This document shows positions 1-9,150 of a stretch of 64,000 bases of DNA, piece by piece. This stretch comes from Candidatus Terraquivivens yellowstonensis (GTDB lineage: Archaea; Thermoproteota; Nitrososphaeria_A; Caldarchaeales; Wolframiiraptoraceae), in NCBI GenBank assembly GCA_023539445.1, contig JAKCEW010000003.1, positions 1-64,000 of the forward strand, in the 5' to 3' direction. Numbering within the stretch: position 1 is the stretch's first letter; each line of letters begins with the position of its first letter. The notes beneath the pieces were generated by a model. That model saw only the letters and a program-made list of their open reading frames with translations. It was not told the DNA's origin and did no database searches. Both the position numbers and the translations under genes were made by a program.

Positions 1-1643
1 TTGGCGTAGCGGCATGGTACCTTACCGCACCACCTGCTCCTACACCAACCCCAACTCCTACACCTACGCCAACACCAACACCTACCCCAACACCTACGTT
101 AAAACGAACCCTAACGATATCGTTTGCAAACGTTCCGACGCTTGACCCGGCCGTAGGCTCGGACGAGGCTAGCTCAAGCGCCTTCGTGAACTTGTACGAC
201 ACTCTTGTCTACCCAACAAAGACTGGTGAAGTAGTGCCCCATCTGGCTGAAACATGGGATGTCTCACCAGACGGACTTACTTGGACATTCTACTTAAGAA
301 AAGGCGTAAAATTCCATGACGGGACGGAGCTTAAAGCCGAAGACGTTGTTTTCTCAGCCAAGAGGCTCGTGACGATTGGCGAAGGGTATTCCTACTTGCT
401 TTCGCCCTACTTAGAGGACGTTAAGGCGATAGATGATTATACTGTTGAGTTTAAACTAAAGACACAATTCGGTCCGTTCCTCTTAACGCTCGTAAGGCTA
501 TACATACTGAACAAGGACCTAGTTATGAAGAACATTAAGACGCCAGGTCCCTATGGAGAGTTTGGAGATTACGGAAAGGCTTGGTTATTGACCAACGATG
601 CAGGTTCCGGGCCGTATAAATTAAAGGAAGTAAGGCTTGGAGAGTACGTGATCTTTGAGCGCTTCGAAGATTATTGGGGAGAATTTAAACCAAACGCACC
701 TGATGAAGTCAAGTTCATTGGTACAACGGAGCCCGTTACAATAAGAACAATGTTTGCAAGAGGCGAGCTTGATATAACAGACCAGTGGCAGCCGTATGAA
801 AGCCTTCTTGAGATGGCGAAACTTAAGGGTGCAGAGCTCGTTTACATACCAAGCGGCGGCATGTTTTACTTAATGATACATACGAAGAAGGCACCTACTG
901 ACGACATTCACTTCAGAAAAGCCATGGCTTATGCCTTTGACTATAACACAGTAGTGGAAAAAATATTCGTGGGTTCACCACTTGCTAGGGGTCCAGTAGC
1001 GGCAGTAGTTCCAGGACATGACCCAACTGTACCCCAGTACACGAGGGATTTAAACAAAGCCAGAGAGGAACTCAGGAAGTCGAAGTACTATCCTGAGCTT
1101 GACAAATATGAAGTTGAATACTGGTGGATAGCTGAGGTCCCAGATGAGGAGAAGGTTGCTCTACTCTTTGCCCACAACATGGCAGAAATAGGAATCAAAG
1201 TCAAAGTCGTGAAGGTACCATGGCTAACGGTGATAGATAGTATGGCAAAGCCGGAGACAAGTCCGCACATAGTGTCTATATTTGTCGCTCCGCACTACTT
1301 AGAGGCGGGCTCGATATTAGAATCTAGATACCACTCGAAGTCCGCAGCCACATGGGAACAGAATGAATGGTTACTCGACCCTAACTTGGATGCTATGATA
1401 GAGGATGCTATAGCGACCGTCGATATTACTGAAAGGTTTGCAAAGTATGCTGAGATACAGCACTACATCGTAGATCTCTGCCCATCATTGTTCCTATTCG
1501 ACATGGTTGAAAGGAGGGTGTATTACTCTTACTACGTTGACTGGTACGCTGCCAAAGGCGAAGGTGTTCCAGTTTTAGGCTACTTCTTTGACCTAAGACT
1601 CATCGAGGTCTTCCCCGAAAAGAAGGCAGAGCTTTTCAGATGA
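1..1643 (+). CDS. ABC transporter substrate-binding protein, peptide/nickel type (5' end cut by window edge)
   Basis: Extracytoplasmic solute-binding protein of the DppA/OppA family (SBP family 5), which would deliver oligopeptides or a similar solute to the permeases encoded next. The frame is open from base 3 and the true start lies outside the window. The visible N-terminus reads GVAAWYLTA, the end of a membrane anchor or signal. Ten Pro-Thr dipeptides follow (about bases 39-98), an extended linker typical of archaeal lipid-anchored or TM-anchored binding proteins. The mature domain starts near TLTISFANVPTLDPA and shows family features such as the LAETWDVSPDGLTWTFYLRKGVKFHDG block (here bases about 243-330). 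Stop at 1641. It heads a five-gene transporter operon. The substrate cannot be read from sequence. Confidence 0.93.
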   Translation, partial: GVAAWYLTAPPAPTPTPTPTPTPTPTPTPTPTLKRTLTISFANVPTLDPAVGSDEASSSAFVNLYDTLVYPTKTGEVVPHLAETWDVSPDGLTWTFYLRKGVKFHDGTELKAEDVVFSAKRLVTIGEGYSYLLSPYLEDVKAIDDYTVEFKLKTQFGPFLLTLVRLYILNKDLVMKNIKTPGPYGEFGDYGKAWLLTNDAGSGPYKLKEVRLGEYVIFERFEDYWGEFKPNAPDEVKFIGTTEPVTIRTMFARGELDITDQWQPYESLLEMAKLKGAELVYIPSGGMFYLMIHTKKAPTDDIHFRKAMAYAFDYNTVVEKIFVGSPLARGPVAAVVPGHDPTVPQYTRDLNKAREELRKSKYYPELDKYEVEYWWIAEVPDEEKVALLFAHNMAEIGIKVKVVKVPWLTVIDSMAKPETSPHIVSIFVAPHYLEAGSILESRYHSKSAATWEQNEWLLDPNLDAMIEDAIATVDITERFAKYAEIQHYIVDLCPSLFLFDMVERRVYYSYYVDWYAAKGEGVPVLGYFFDLRLIEVFPEKKAELFR

Positions 1644-1699
1644 ATTGAAAAATAAATATTACCTTCTAATTTTTTTTATTTCTTTAGGCGGGACTGAGG
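1644..1699 (+). terminator. T-rich tract between binding protein and permease genes
   Basis: A pyrimidine run (eight consecutive T at about 1670-1677, then ATTTCTTT) fills the short gap after the binding-protein stop. Oligo-T tracts are the usual archaeal termination signal. Partial termination here would let the binding protein be made in excess over the membrane subunits, as is common for such operons. This is inference from base composition only. Confidence 0.35.
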
Positions 1700-2725
1700 T
1701 TGCGACTTATTACATATATTGCGAAAAGGGTAGGCTACACAGTATTCGTGCTGCTAGGGCTCTCGATACTGATATTTACGCTGGCCAGGGTCTTGCCAGG
1801 AGACCCCGCTAGGATGGCTCTGAGCCCTAGGGCTCCAGAATGGGCTGTAGAAAAGCTCAGAGAACAGCTTAGACTTAACGAGCCGTTACCCATCCAGTAC
1901 ATTTATTGGTTAAGGGATGTGTTTAGCGGAAGCCTAGGTGAATCACTAGTAACAAGGCGTGACGTTCTGACGGACATAACAGAGTTCTTACCTGCCACGC
2001 TAGAGCTACTACTCTTTGCGCTCATATTTGATGTGATTATTGCCATACCCATAGGCATGCTTGCGGGTAGAAAGGCTAACACTTGGATTGATAACCTTGT
2101 AAGGGGGTTCGCGTATATAGGCGTAACAATCCCTGCGTTTGTCTTCGCAATAATATTCCTATTGATCTTTGGATATATATTGCAAATTGCACCTACTGTC
2201 GGAAGGCTTAGCCCAGGAGTGATGCCGCCGCCAAGAATAACAGGACTAATTACGATAGATTCACTTATTACAGGAAACTTCTCGACGTTCGTGGACGCCT
2301 TATCTCATCTTATTCTACCATCTTTCGCCTTGGCGCTTGGGCCGATTGCCCAAGAGGCTAGGATAACCCGTGCTAGTGTTGTTGAGAATCTGAATAAGGA
2401 CTACATACTCGCAAGCATTTCGCACGGCATACCCGAAAGGTTGATAGTTTTAAAATATTTGATGAGACCTTCGCTGATACCGACAGTATCCATATTGGGC
2501 TTAGACATTGCATCGCTTATGGGTTGGGCATTCCTTGTAGAGTCGATATTTAATTGGCCCGGAATGTCGAGATACGGCATAATAGCGATGCTTAGGAAAG
2601 ATCTGAATGCTATAGTAGGCGTGGTCATGGTTACAGGACTAGTATTTGCTATAGCAAATATAGTAGTGGACGTAATAGTGTCCCTACTAGACCCAAGGAT
2701 AAGAATGGTAGAGAGGGCGAAGTAG
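1700..2725 (+). CDS. ABC transporter permease, DppB/OppB type
   Basis: First of two membrane subunits of the peptide/nickel-type importer. The 341-residue protein has the DppB layout: an N-terminal TM helix (about residues 10-28), the conserved LPGDPAR segment just after it, a periplasmic stretch, then five further TM helices with the cytoplasmic EAA loop (about residues 220-262, ARITRASVVENLNKDYILAS), which contacts the ATPases. It starts with TTG at 1700 preceded by GGACTGAGG, a good ribosome-binding site. It lies 56 bases after the binding protein and 3 bases before the next permease. Confidence 0.95.
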   Translation: MRLITYIAKRVGYTVFVLLGLSILIFTLARVLPGDPARMALSPRAPEWAVEKLREQLRLNEPLPIQYIYWLRDVFSGSLGESLVTRRDVLTDITEFLPATLELLLFALIFDVIIAIPIGMLAGRKANTWIDNLVRGFAYIGVTIPAFVFAIIFLLIFGYILQIAPTVGRLSPGVMPPPRITGLITIDSLITGNFSTFVDALSHLILPSFALALGPIAQEARITRASVVENLNKDYILASISHGIPERLIVLKYLMRPSLIPTVSILGLDIASLMGWAFLVESIFNWPGMSRYGIIAMLRKDLNAIVGVVMVTGLVFAIANIVVDVIVSLLDPRIRMVERAK

Positions 2726-2728
2726 CCA

Positions 2729-3637
2729 ATGTGTATCATGTTTTTGCTGGAAAAATTGAAAGACTTAGGCATATTATCACCAAGGAAAGCGGAGGACTAC
2801 AAAAAAGCATGGTATAAATTTTCTAGAAACCCGTTATCTGTTGCCGGTCTCGTGATCGTCATCGTGGTGGTTGCGCTTGCCATTTTAGCGCCATACGTAA
2901 CACCATACCCTCACCATGCTGAGTATTATGTGGATTTTGCAAATGCAAACCAACCTCCCAGCCTAGCTCATCCATTTGGTACAGACCAGTTTGGAAGGGA
3001 CGTGCTCACAAGGATAATTTTCGGTTTTAGATATTCCCTCATGATGGCGGCCACAGTTCTAGCCATAGTCACACCGCCCGGCGTGATACTTGGTCTGATA
3101 GCCGGCTATTATAGAGATCGGTGGATAGACACGGTTATAATGAGAATAGCAGACATATTTGTCGCAGTCCCTCCGCTTGTCTTAGCCCTATCTATATGTG
3201 CAGTTTTAGAGCCCAACATCTTTAATGCTATGATGGCGGTATCGCTCATGTGGTGGCCATGGTACACTAGGCTTGTGTACAGCATGGCGTCTTCATTACG
3301 TATGGAACCGTTTGTTCAGGCTGCCGAGATAATCGGTGCGAGTAAGATTCACATAATGTTTAAAGAGATTCTGCCTAATTGTCTTGGAGCCATATTGACC
3401 AAGGTTACGCTTGATGCCGCTTGGGTAATCATCCTTGGTTCAGCCCTAAGCTTCGTAGGACTTGGAGCACAACCCCCGACGCCTGATCTTGGAACGATGC
3501 TATCAGATGGTGCCAAGTATATGCCGACCATATGGTGGATTACCGTATTCCCTGCAATCGCGATAGCGGTGATAGTGCTTGGATTTAACCTGCTGGGGGA
3601 TGGAATTAGGGACATATACGCAGCTGAGGCTCGTTAA
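2729..3637 (+). CDS. ABC transporter permease, DppC/OppC type
   Basis: Second permease, 302 residues, pairing with the preceding DppB-like subunit. The N-terminal cytoplasmic segment and first TM (about residues 38-58) carry the OppC N-terminal domain. HPFGTDQFGRDVLTRIIFG (about residues 82-100) is the hallmark of DppC/OppC, and the EAA loop follows at about residues 195-220 (FVQAAEIIGASKIHIMFKEI). ATG start at 2729, three bases after the previous stop, indicating translational coupling. A second in-frame ATG at 2738 is possible. Confidence 0.95.
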   Translation: MCIMFLLEKLKDLGILSPRKAEDYKKAWYKFSRNPLSVAGLVIVIVVVALAILAPYVTPYPHHAEYYVDFANANQPPSLAHPFGTDQFGRDVLTRIIFGFRYSLMMAATVLAIVTPPGVILGLIAGYYRDRWIDTVIMRIADIFVAVPPLVLALSICAVLEPNIFNAMMAVSLMWWPWYTRLVYSMASSLRMEPFVQAAEIIGASKIHIMFKEILPNCLGAILTKVTLDAAWVIILGSALSFVGLGAQPPTPDLGTMLSDGAKYMPTIWWITVFPAIAIAVIVLGFNLLGDGIRDIYAAEAR

Positions 3638-3658
3638 ATAAATGCGGAGGTTAAAAAC

Positions 3659-4639
3659 ATGAGTAGCACTCTACTGAACGTTGAAGAACTTCAAGTACAT
3701 TTCAAGGTTTATGGCGGCATATTGAAAGTTTTAAACGATGTCGCTCTAACGGTGAATGAGAAAGAAAAGGTAGGACTGATAGGAGAGTCGGGTTGTGGCA
3801 AGACCACGACGATGAAAGCAATAATGAGAATTCTCCCTTGGAACGCTATAGTACCGAAAGCCAAGATATACTTTAAAGGAAAAGACATCATGAAAATGAG
3901 CGACAGCGAACTAAAAAGACTCAGGAGAAGGAGCATATCTATGATATTTCAAGATCCCACTGCGGCATTGAATCCTGTATTCAAAATAAGGGACCAACTT
4001 TTCGATATAGTCAAGTACGCCAACCTTGAGATGGGGAAAAACTTGTCAAAAAAGGAGATAGAAGAGGAGGCGATTAGGCTTTTGAGAGAGGCTGCACTCC
4101 CAGAGCCCGAAAGAATACTCGACAGCTATCCATTCCAGCTCAGCGGGGGCATGAGACAGAGAGTATGTATAGCCATGGCGCTTGCATCGGCACATGAATT
4201 ACTAATAGCGGACGAGCCTGGCACGTCACTCGACGTAACGATAGAAGATCAAATCCTAAGGCTATTAAAACAGATAGTTGAGGAGAAGCGTACTTCAATA
4301 ATACTCATCAGCCATGCGCTTGGTGCCGTCAAAGGTTTCGTGGACAGAGTTTATGTTATGTATGCCGGATGTATCGTTGAATCTGCAAGAACGCCCGACT
4401 TATTCCGTGAACCACTACATCCATACACGAAGGGTCTTCTCGCTGCCGTACCTAAGCTGACAGGCGGGGGAATTCCTTCAGGAATTAAGGGCAGGGTTCC
4501 AGATTACATGAATCCACCCTTGGGTTGTAGGTTCGTTACACGGTGCGAATACGCGATGCCGATATGCGAAAAGAAGCAACCAAGAATGATAAAAGCAGGA
4601 AACGATCACGAAGTGGCATGTTTCCTCTATGGTGAATGA
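3659..4639 (+). CDS. ABC transporter ATP-binding protein, DppD/OppD type
   Basis: One of two ATPases powering the transporter. Visible motifs: Walker A GESGCGKTT (residues 42-50), Q-loop FQDPTAALNP, signature LSGGMRQRV, Walker B ELLIADEP followed by the D-loop SLD, and the switch His in LISHALGAV. The C-terminal extension has the oligopeptide-family segment GCRFVTRC...CEKKQPRM, whose cysteines bind an Fe-S cluster in relatives. Length 326 is typical. The start at 3659 follows GCGGAGG, a strong SD. Its stop overlaps the next start (ATGA). Confidence 0.95.
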   Translation: MSSTLLNVEELQVHFKVYGGILKVLNDVALTVNEKEKVGLIGESGCGKTTTMKAIMRILPWNAIVPKAKIYFKGKDIMKMSDSELKRLRRRSISMIFQDPTAALNPVFKIRDQLFDIVKYANLEMGKNLSKKEIEEEAIRLLREAALPEPERILDSYPFQLSGGMRQRVCIAMALASAHELLIADEPGTSLDVTIEDQILRLLKQIVEEKRTSIILISHALGAVKGFVDRVYVMYAGCIVESARTPDLFREPLHPYTKGLLAAVPKLTGGGIPSGIKGRVPDYMNPPLGCRFVTRCEYAMPICEKKQPRMIKAGNDHEVACFLYGE

Positions 4640-5610
4640 AAGTGTCAAGCGAAAACATACTGGAAGTTATAAATCTCAAGAAGTATTTTAAGGTCAGCAA
4701 GGGCATCATTAAAGCCGTTGACGACATCAGTTTCAATGTCAAGTATGGGGAGACGTTCGGTCTCGTAGGCGAGTCAGGTTCAGGAAAGAGCACGACGGGA
4801 CACATTATAGTCGGACTTTACGCACCAACTTCCGGTAAAATTCTATTTGAGGGGAGAGACATCTCGATGGGGGTCGAAAGGAGGCCTCTTGCCCTAAAAA
4901 AGAAAATTCAGATGGTATTCCAAGACCCTGCCACCTCGCTCAATCCTAAGAGAACCGTTAGGCAGATCATAGAGCTACCCTTAAAAGTCCACGGCATATG
5001 CCATGGGGACACCACTCAGAAAGTAGCTGAACTATTGCAAATGGTTGAGCTCCCGGTTGAGTACATGGAAAGGTATCCTACGGAGCTGGGTGGTGGCGAG
5101 AAGCAAATGGTGGCAATCGCCAGGGCTTTAGCCGTGAACCCCTCATTCATAGTCCTAGACGAGCCGACGTCAGCCCTCGATGTATCAATCCAAGCAAAAA
5201 TAATAAACATGCTTATGAGAGTTCAGAAGGAGTTCAATCTATCTTACTTGTTCATAACGCACAATCTAAGCCTGATGAGGAACGTCGCATCACGTGTAGC
5301 CATAATGTACTTGGGTAAAATCGTGGAACTTGCATCAACCGAGGAATTCTTCTACAATCCACTCCACCCATACACGAAGATGCTTCTCTCATCCATACCT
5401 GTAATAACGGATGAGGAGGAAGCTATGAAACCAAAGAAGATAATCTCAACCGGCGAGATTCCTGGAGCTCTTAACGTACCTCCGGGTTGTAGCTTCCATC
5501 CAAGATGCCCTGAAAGGTTAGAGGTTTGCGATAAAATAGAGCCATGCATGTTGGAAATCGCTCCCGGCCATTTTGTTAAGTGTCATCTATACAATTCTGC
5601 AAGGGCATAA
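4636..5610 (+). CDS. ABC transporter ATP-binding protein, DppF/OppF type
   Basis: Second ATPase of the pair, 324 residues. Walker A is GESGSGKST (residues 45-53), Q-loop FQDPATSLNP, Walker B FIVLDEPTSALD, and switch His in FITHNLSL. The signature is slightly degenerate, LGGGEKQ instead of LSGGQ. The C-terminal oligopeptide domain has GCSFHPRCPERLEVC. ATG at 4636 overlaps the previous stop by four bases (ATGA), so the two ATPases are translationally coupled. Last gene of the transporter operon. A convergent tRNA gene follows. Confidence 0.95.
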   Translation: MKVSSENILEVINLKKYFKVSKGIIKAVDDISFNVKYGETFGLVGESGSGKSTTGHIIVGLYAPTSGKILFEGRDISMGVERRPLALKKKIQMVFQDPATSLNPKRTVRQIIELPLKVHGICHGDTTQKVAELLQMVELPVEYMERYPTELGGGEKQMVAIARALAVNPSFIVLDEPTSALDVSIQAKIINMLMRVQKEFNLSYLFITHNLSLMRNVASRVAIMYLGKIVELASTEEFFYNPLHPYTKMLLSSIPVITDEEEAMKPKKIISTGEIPGALNVPPGCSFHPRCPERLEVCDKIEPCMLEIAPGHFVKCHLYNSARA

Positions 5611-5625
5611 ACAACTAACAATTTT

Positions 5626-5702
5626 TGGTGGACCGGCGGGGATTTGAACCCCGGACCTCTCGGGTGCAAACCGAGTGCTCTTCCAGACTGAGCTACCGGC
5701 CC
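5626..5702 (-). tRNA. tRNA-Ala (anticodon TGC), CCA encoded
   Basis: Cloverleaf reads on the minus strand from 5702. The acceptor stem GGGCCGG/CCGGTCC includes the G3:U70 wobble, the universal alanine identity element. D-arm GCTC/GAGC; anticodon arm CTCGG-TTTGCAC-CCGAG giving anticodon TGC; T-arm CGGGG-TTCAAAT-CCCCG; discriminator A at 5629; CCA encoded at 5626-5628. The mature body is 74 bases and no intron is needed. A TATA-like ATATAAATAAG lies about 25-35 bases upstream (about 5724-5735, minus strand). Confidence 0.97.
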
Positions 5703-5721
5703 CGTGTAAATCTCCAAGTAC

Positions 5722-5737
5722 ATCTTATTTATATGCC
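5722..5737 (-). promoter_or_regulatory. TATA box for tRNA-Ala
   Basis: Minus strand reads GCATATAAATAAG about 25-30 bases before the first base of tRNA-Ala, the expected distance for archaeal TBP binding. Confidence 0.55.
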
Positions 5738-5842
5738 TGTTCCTCTCTTTTCCATATTCGACTGCCTTTTAGCCCTCCTTAAGGTTTACTACAATCCTCA
5801 AAGCAATAATAAGTCTGGTGATATATCACGATTGACTTACCT

Positions 5843-6532
5843 ATGTACAAAAAGATAATGACAATAAAAGTTGGCAACCTTGCAATCAAGCTTTATGAGG
5901 ATAAAAGAGTTTACCGGCCGCTATCTGTCTCAAAGTTAATGGCGAATTGCATTACATTAAGAGGTGGTGAACACGTTTTAGACTTAGGCACTGGTAGCGG
6001 CTTTTTGGCGATAGTGGCATCCAAGCTTGGCGCTGGAAGTTGTGTGGCTACGGACATATCACCAGACGCCGTAGCGATTGCAAGAGCTAACGCAGAATTG
6101 AATGCCGTGTACAATATTGATGTTAGACAGGGGAACCTTTACGAGCCAGTAGAAAACGAGCGATTCGACTTAATAATCTCAAACCCACCCATGACACCAT
6201 CGCCAAGGCACTTAAAACCAGAAACCTACGGAGGGCCAGACGGCAGGATTGTTTTGGATGCCGTTTTAAAAGGTGCGAAGGATCACCTAAAACCGGGCGG
6301 CAGACTCTTAATCCCGACGATATCGATAATCGGCATAGACGTGACGGCTAGGATGTTAACCCAGCTGGGCATGAGCTATAGGTGCGTGGGATATGCCGTC
6401 GTCCCCTTCAGCAGACTTTTGAAAAATTTAGAGGACTACATAAAAAAGTTGCCGAATGCCAGCATAATATATGATAGACAAATCAGGCCTTGCTGGACGG
6501 CCGTAGTATTCGAGGCCAGGCTACTACCTTAG
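5843..6532 (+). CDS. Class I SAM-dependent methyltransferase, HemK/PrmC/Mtq2-like
   Basis: Rossmann-fold methyltransferase of 229 residues. Motif I DLGTGSGFLAI (about residues 48-58), acidic residue of motif II in ATDISPDA (about 71-78), and the catalytic NPP motif in LIISNPPM (about 110-117). NPP(Y/M) enzymes methylate an amide or exocyclic nitrogen. The archaeal HemK/Mtq2 relatives modify the GGQ glutamine of release factor aRF1, so that is a reasonable but unproven role. ATG start at 5843. It converges with the aminotransferase, their 3' ends overlapping by nine bases. Confidence 0.8.
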   Translation: MYKKIMTIKVGNLAIKLYEDKRVYRPLSVSKLMANCITLRGGEHVLDLGTGSGFLAIVASKLGAGSCVATDISPDAVAIARANAELNAVYNIDVRQGNLYEPVENERFDLIISNPPMTPSPRHLKPETYGGPDGRIVLDAVLKGAKDHLKPGGRLLIPTISIIGIDVTARMLTQLGMSYRCVGYAVVPFSRLLKNLEDYIKKLPNASIIYDRQIRPCWTAVVFEARLLP

Positions 6533-7708
6533 CATATCGCTAAACGCTCTTCCAAGTCTAGATATACCTTCAACCAAATTCTCTATAGAGTTAGCGAAGC
6601 TAATCCTGATGAAGCCCTCACCGTATGCACCCATGGACGAACCATGAAGAACGGCTACACCATAGTTCTCGATTAGTCTAGTGACCAGCTGTTCAGAATT
6701 CATACCAATACGTGATAAAATCTTTTGGACGTTAACGAATGCATAGAATGCTCCCTGTGGTCTCAAGTATGTAATGCCCTCTACCTCTTTGAGTTTTTCC
6801 ATCACCACATCCCTTCGTTCCTCGTATGCTTTCACCATCTTCTTCACAGAATCTTGCGGTCCCCTAAGTGCCTCTATGCCGGCATACTGGACAAACTGGT
6901 TTGGACACGACGTCATGTTATTCAACAGCTTGGTCATAGGTTCGACAAGGTCCGGGGGGACAACTGCATACCCAAGTCTCCAACCAGTCATAGCATACCT
7001 CTTTGAAAAACCATCCACCAATATCACGTTGTCCTTTTTTGTAAACGATAGCGGCGAGTAGTGCTTCAGTCCGTCAAACAATATAGGATAGTATATTTCG
7101 TCAGATATCACGAATGCGTTTCTATCTTCCGCGATCTCCACTATACCCTTTACATCCTCCTTTCTCAAGACGGAGCCGCATGGGTTATGGGGTGAATTAA
7201 TGATTATTGCCTTCGTTCTGCTGGTAGTTAGTTCGTTAACTTCTTCAGGCGTCATTCTAAAACCGTTATTCTCACTCAACCTTAACGGCACAGGCTTTCC
7301 GCCCACATACGCTGTGATGGATTCGTATGCAGGATATCCTGGGTTTGGATATATCACTTCATCACCATCATCCACGATGGATGCAATAGACGCAAATATT
7401 GCTTCTTTGCATCCAAGCGTCACAAGTACATTCTTCCAATCAACGCTAACACCTAATTCAGCGGAGACCTTCTCTGCGATGGCCTTTCTGAGTTCCGGTA
7501 TTCCAGGTGTCGGCGTGTAGTGCGTTGCACCCCTCGCCAAGGCCTCTATCGCCGCCCTCTTTATGTTTTCTGGCGTATCAAAATCTGGCTCACCAATCTC
7601 CATATGTATCACGTTCTTTCCCTTTGCTTCAACTTCTCTTGCCTTAGAAAGAACTGCAAAGGCACCCTCTTGGGTTATCTTATGAACCTTGCTAGACGTT
7701 CTCTTCAT
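6524..7708 (-). CDS. Pyridoxal-phosphate aminotransferase, class I (aspartate aminotransferase-like)
   Basis: Fold-type I aminotransferase of the AspC/AAT-I gamma group. Visible blocks: GEPDFDTPENIKRAA near the N-terminus, the tyrosine of NPGYPAYES, NSPHNPCG, ISDEIYYP (the Asp that holds the pyridine nitrogen), the PLP lysine in VDGFSKRYAMTGWRLGY, and FIRISFANS near the end (substrate carboxylate Arg). The open frame extends to 7762, but ATG at 7708 (MKRTSSKVHK) is preferred because it begins at the conserved family N-terminus and lies about 30 bases after a TATA-like element. The true amino-acid specificity is not readable. A 14-base palindrome sits just upstream. Confidence 0.88.
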   Translation of the reverse strand: MKRTSSKVHKITQEGAFAVLSKAREVEAKGKNVIHMEIGEPDFDTPENIKRAAIEALARGATHYTPTPGIPELRKAIAEKVSAELGVSVDWKNVLVTLGCKEAIFASIASIVDDGDEVIYPNPGYPAYESITAYVGGKPVPLRLSENNGFRMTPEEVNELTTSRTKAIIINSPHNPCGSVLRKEDVKGIVEIAEDRNAFVISDEIYYPILFDGLKHYSPLSFTKKDNVILVDGFSKRYAMTGWRLGYAVVPPDLVEPMTKLLNNMTSCPNQFVQYAGIEALRGPQDSVKKMVKAYEERRDVVMEKLKEVEGITYLRPQGAFYAFVNVQKILSRIGMNSEQLVTRLIENYGVAVLHGSSMGAYGEGFIRISFANSIENLVEGISRLGRAFSDMLR

Positions 7709-7715
7709 ATACGTT

Positions 7716-7729
7716 TCAGAAATTTCTGA
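7716..7729. promoter_or_regulatory. 14-bp perfect palindrome at the aminotransferase start (candidate operator)
   Basis: TCAGAAATTTCTGA is a perfect inverted repeat ending eight bases before the chosen ATG (7708, minus strand), at or just after the expected transcription start. A repressor dimer bound here would block the aminotransferase promoter. Confidence 0.35.
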
Positions 7730-7737
7730 TGTTTTGT

Positions 7738-7748
7738 TCTTATAAAAA
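7738..7748. promoter_or_regulatory. Shared TATA element of the divergent aminotransferase/gatD promoters
   Basis: TTATAAAAAC reads as a TATA box in both directions (TTTTTATAAG on the minus strand). It is about 30 bases before the chosen gatD ATG (7775) and about 30 before the aminotransferase ATG (7708), which would make both mRNAs leaderless or nearly so. Confidence 0.45.
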
Positions 7749-7774
7749 CTTTTGGAATGCATAAGTTAATAAAA

Positions 7775-9145
7775 ATGTCGTGTAAACAAAAGCGTGAGTT
7801 GGACAAAATGGACATGCTGGAGTTGCAAGGATACTCAGGCAGGGTTAGGGAGCTTCTAGAACGGGAAAACATAAACATTGGAGATGAGATCGAGATAATC
7901 TCAAACGGTAGGAGATATAGGGGCATCCTGATGGCTAGATACGAGCTTGCAGACCCGAACTATATCACACTAAAACTGCCTAACGGTTACAACATAGGCA
8001 TAAGGGTGACGGAGAATACAACTGTATCTAAAATCTCCGTTGGAGTGAGGCCGACGTTCGTGCGACCTCCCAAACCCCAAACCCTCAGCGATCTCCCAAA
8101 TGTTGTCATAATCAGTACAGGAGGGACAATAGCTAGCAGAGTAGAGTATAGGACTGGAGCGGTTAGGCCTGCTTTAGATGCAGAAGACCTTTTGGCAATA
8201 GTTCCCGAACTTGCAGAGATCGCAAAGATAGACACTGAGGTATTATACAACGTGTGGAGCGAGAATATCCAAGTTCAACATTGGATAGGAATGGCTGAGG
8301 CTATAGACAGGTCTATTCGTAAAGGCGTGGATGGCGTGGTTTTAACTCACGGCACAGACACTATGGGATATACGGCCGCAGCACTCAGCTTCGCTCTTCA
8401 GAAACCGCCAATTCCGATAGTTCTAGTTGGCGCACAAAGATCTTCAGATAGACCTTCAAGCGATGCCACAACTAACCTAATTGCCGCCGTCGCAACCGCC
8501 GCTAAAGCGCCTTTCGGCGAAGTTGTCGTCGCCATGCATAAATGGCATTCCGATGATGTCATAGCTCTGCATAAGGGAACTAGGGTTGTCAAGTTGCATA
8601 CAAGCAGCAGAGATGCATTTCGCTCAGTGAATTCAAGACCAATCGCTTACTATCAGCATGGCGAGCTCAAGGTGGTGGTAAATAATTTGAACCCAAGAGG
8701 TTCTAACGAATACGTTTTTAAACCAAAGTTTGATACAAGAGCATTTCTCATAAAGTTCTTCCCATCCATGAAGCCAGATATACTGAACATTCTAGCCGAT
8801 GCCGGCATAAAGGGTTTCATAATAGAAGGGACGGGGCTAGGGCATGTTTCCTCAGATTGGGTGCCAGTTATAAGGGGATTAACAAAAAGGGGCATATTCG
8901 TTGGTATGACGTCCCAGTGTAAGTTCGGAAAAGTTAACATGAATGTTTACGATAGCGGCAGGGATTTACTAAAGGCAGGAGTCATTCCACTAGATGACAT
9001 GCTCTCTGAGGTCGCACTCGTTAAGCTTATGTGGACTTTAGGCAACCTTGGCGAGGGGGCCGAGCTGGAAGAGATTAAAAACCTTATGCTAAAGAATATT
9101 GCTGGGGAGATTTACTCAAGAAGTTTGCCTAACGTGGGCTTGTGA
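7775..9145 (+). CDS. gatD: Glutamyl-tRNA(Gln) amidotransferase subunit D
   Basis: Asparaginase-type subunit of the archaeal amidotransferase that turns Glu-tRNA(Gln) into Gln-tRNA(Gln); it frees ammonia from an amide donor. The N-terminal GatD-specific beta domain ends near LKLPNGYNIGIRV. Then come asparaginase motifs: TGGTIAS (first catalytic Thr), LTHGTDTMGYTA (catalytic Thr-Asp pair), and the lysine region HKWHSDD. Stop at 9145 overlaps the gatE region. The start is uncertain: 7757 lies too close to the TATA box, 7775 would be leaderless, and 7808/7814 (MDMLELQG) best match GatD N-termini. Confidence 0.95.
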   Translation: MSCKQKRELDKMDMLELQGYSGRVRELLERENINIGDEIEIISNGRRYRGILMARYELADPNYITLKLPNGYNIGIRVTENTTVSKISVGVRPTFVRPPKPQTLSDLPNVVIISTGGTIASRVEYRTGAVRPALDAEDLLAIVPELAEIAKIDTEVLYNVWSENIQVQHWIGMAEAIDRSIRKGVDGVVLTHGTDTMGYTAAALSFALQKPPIPIVLVGAQRSSDRPSSDATTNLIAAVATAAKAPFGEVVVAMHKWHSDDVIALHKGTRVVKLHTSSRDAFRSVNSRPIAYYQHGELKVVVNNLNPRGSNEYVFKPKFDTRAFLIKFFPSMKPDILNILADAGIKGFIIEGTGLGHVSSDWVPVIRGLTKRGIFVGMTSQCKFGKVNMNVYDSGRDLLKAGVIPLDDMLSEVALVKLMWTLGNLGEGAELEEIKNLMLKNIAGEIYSRSLPNVGL

Positions 9146-9150
9146 TAGTT

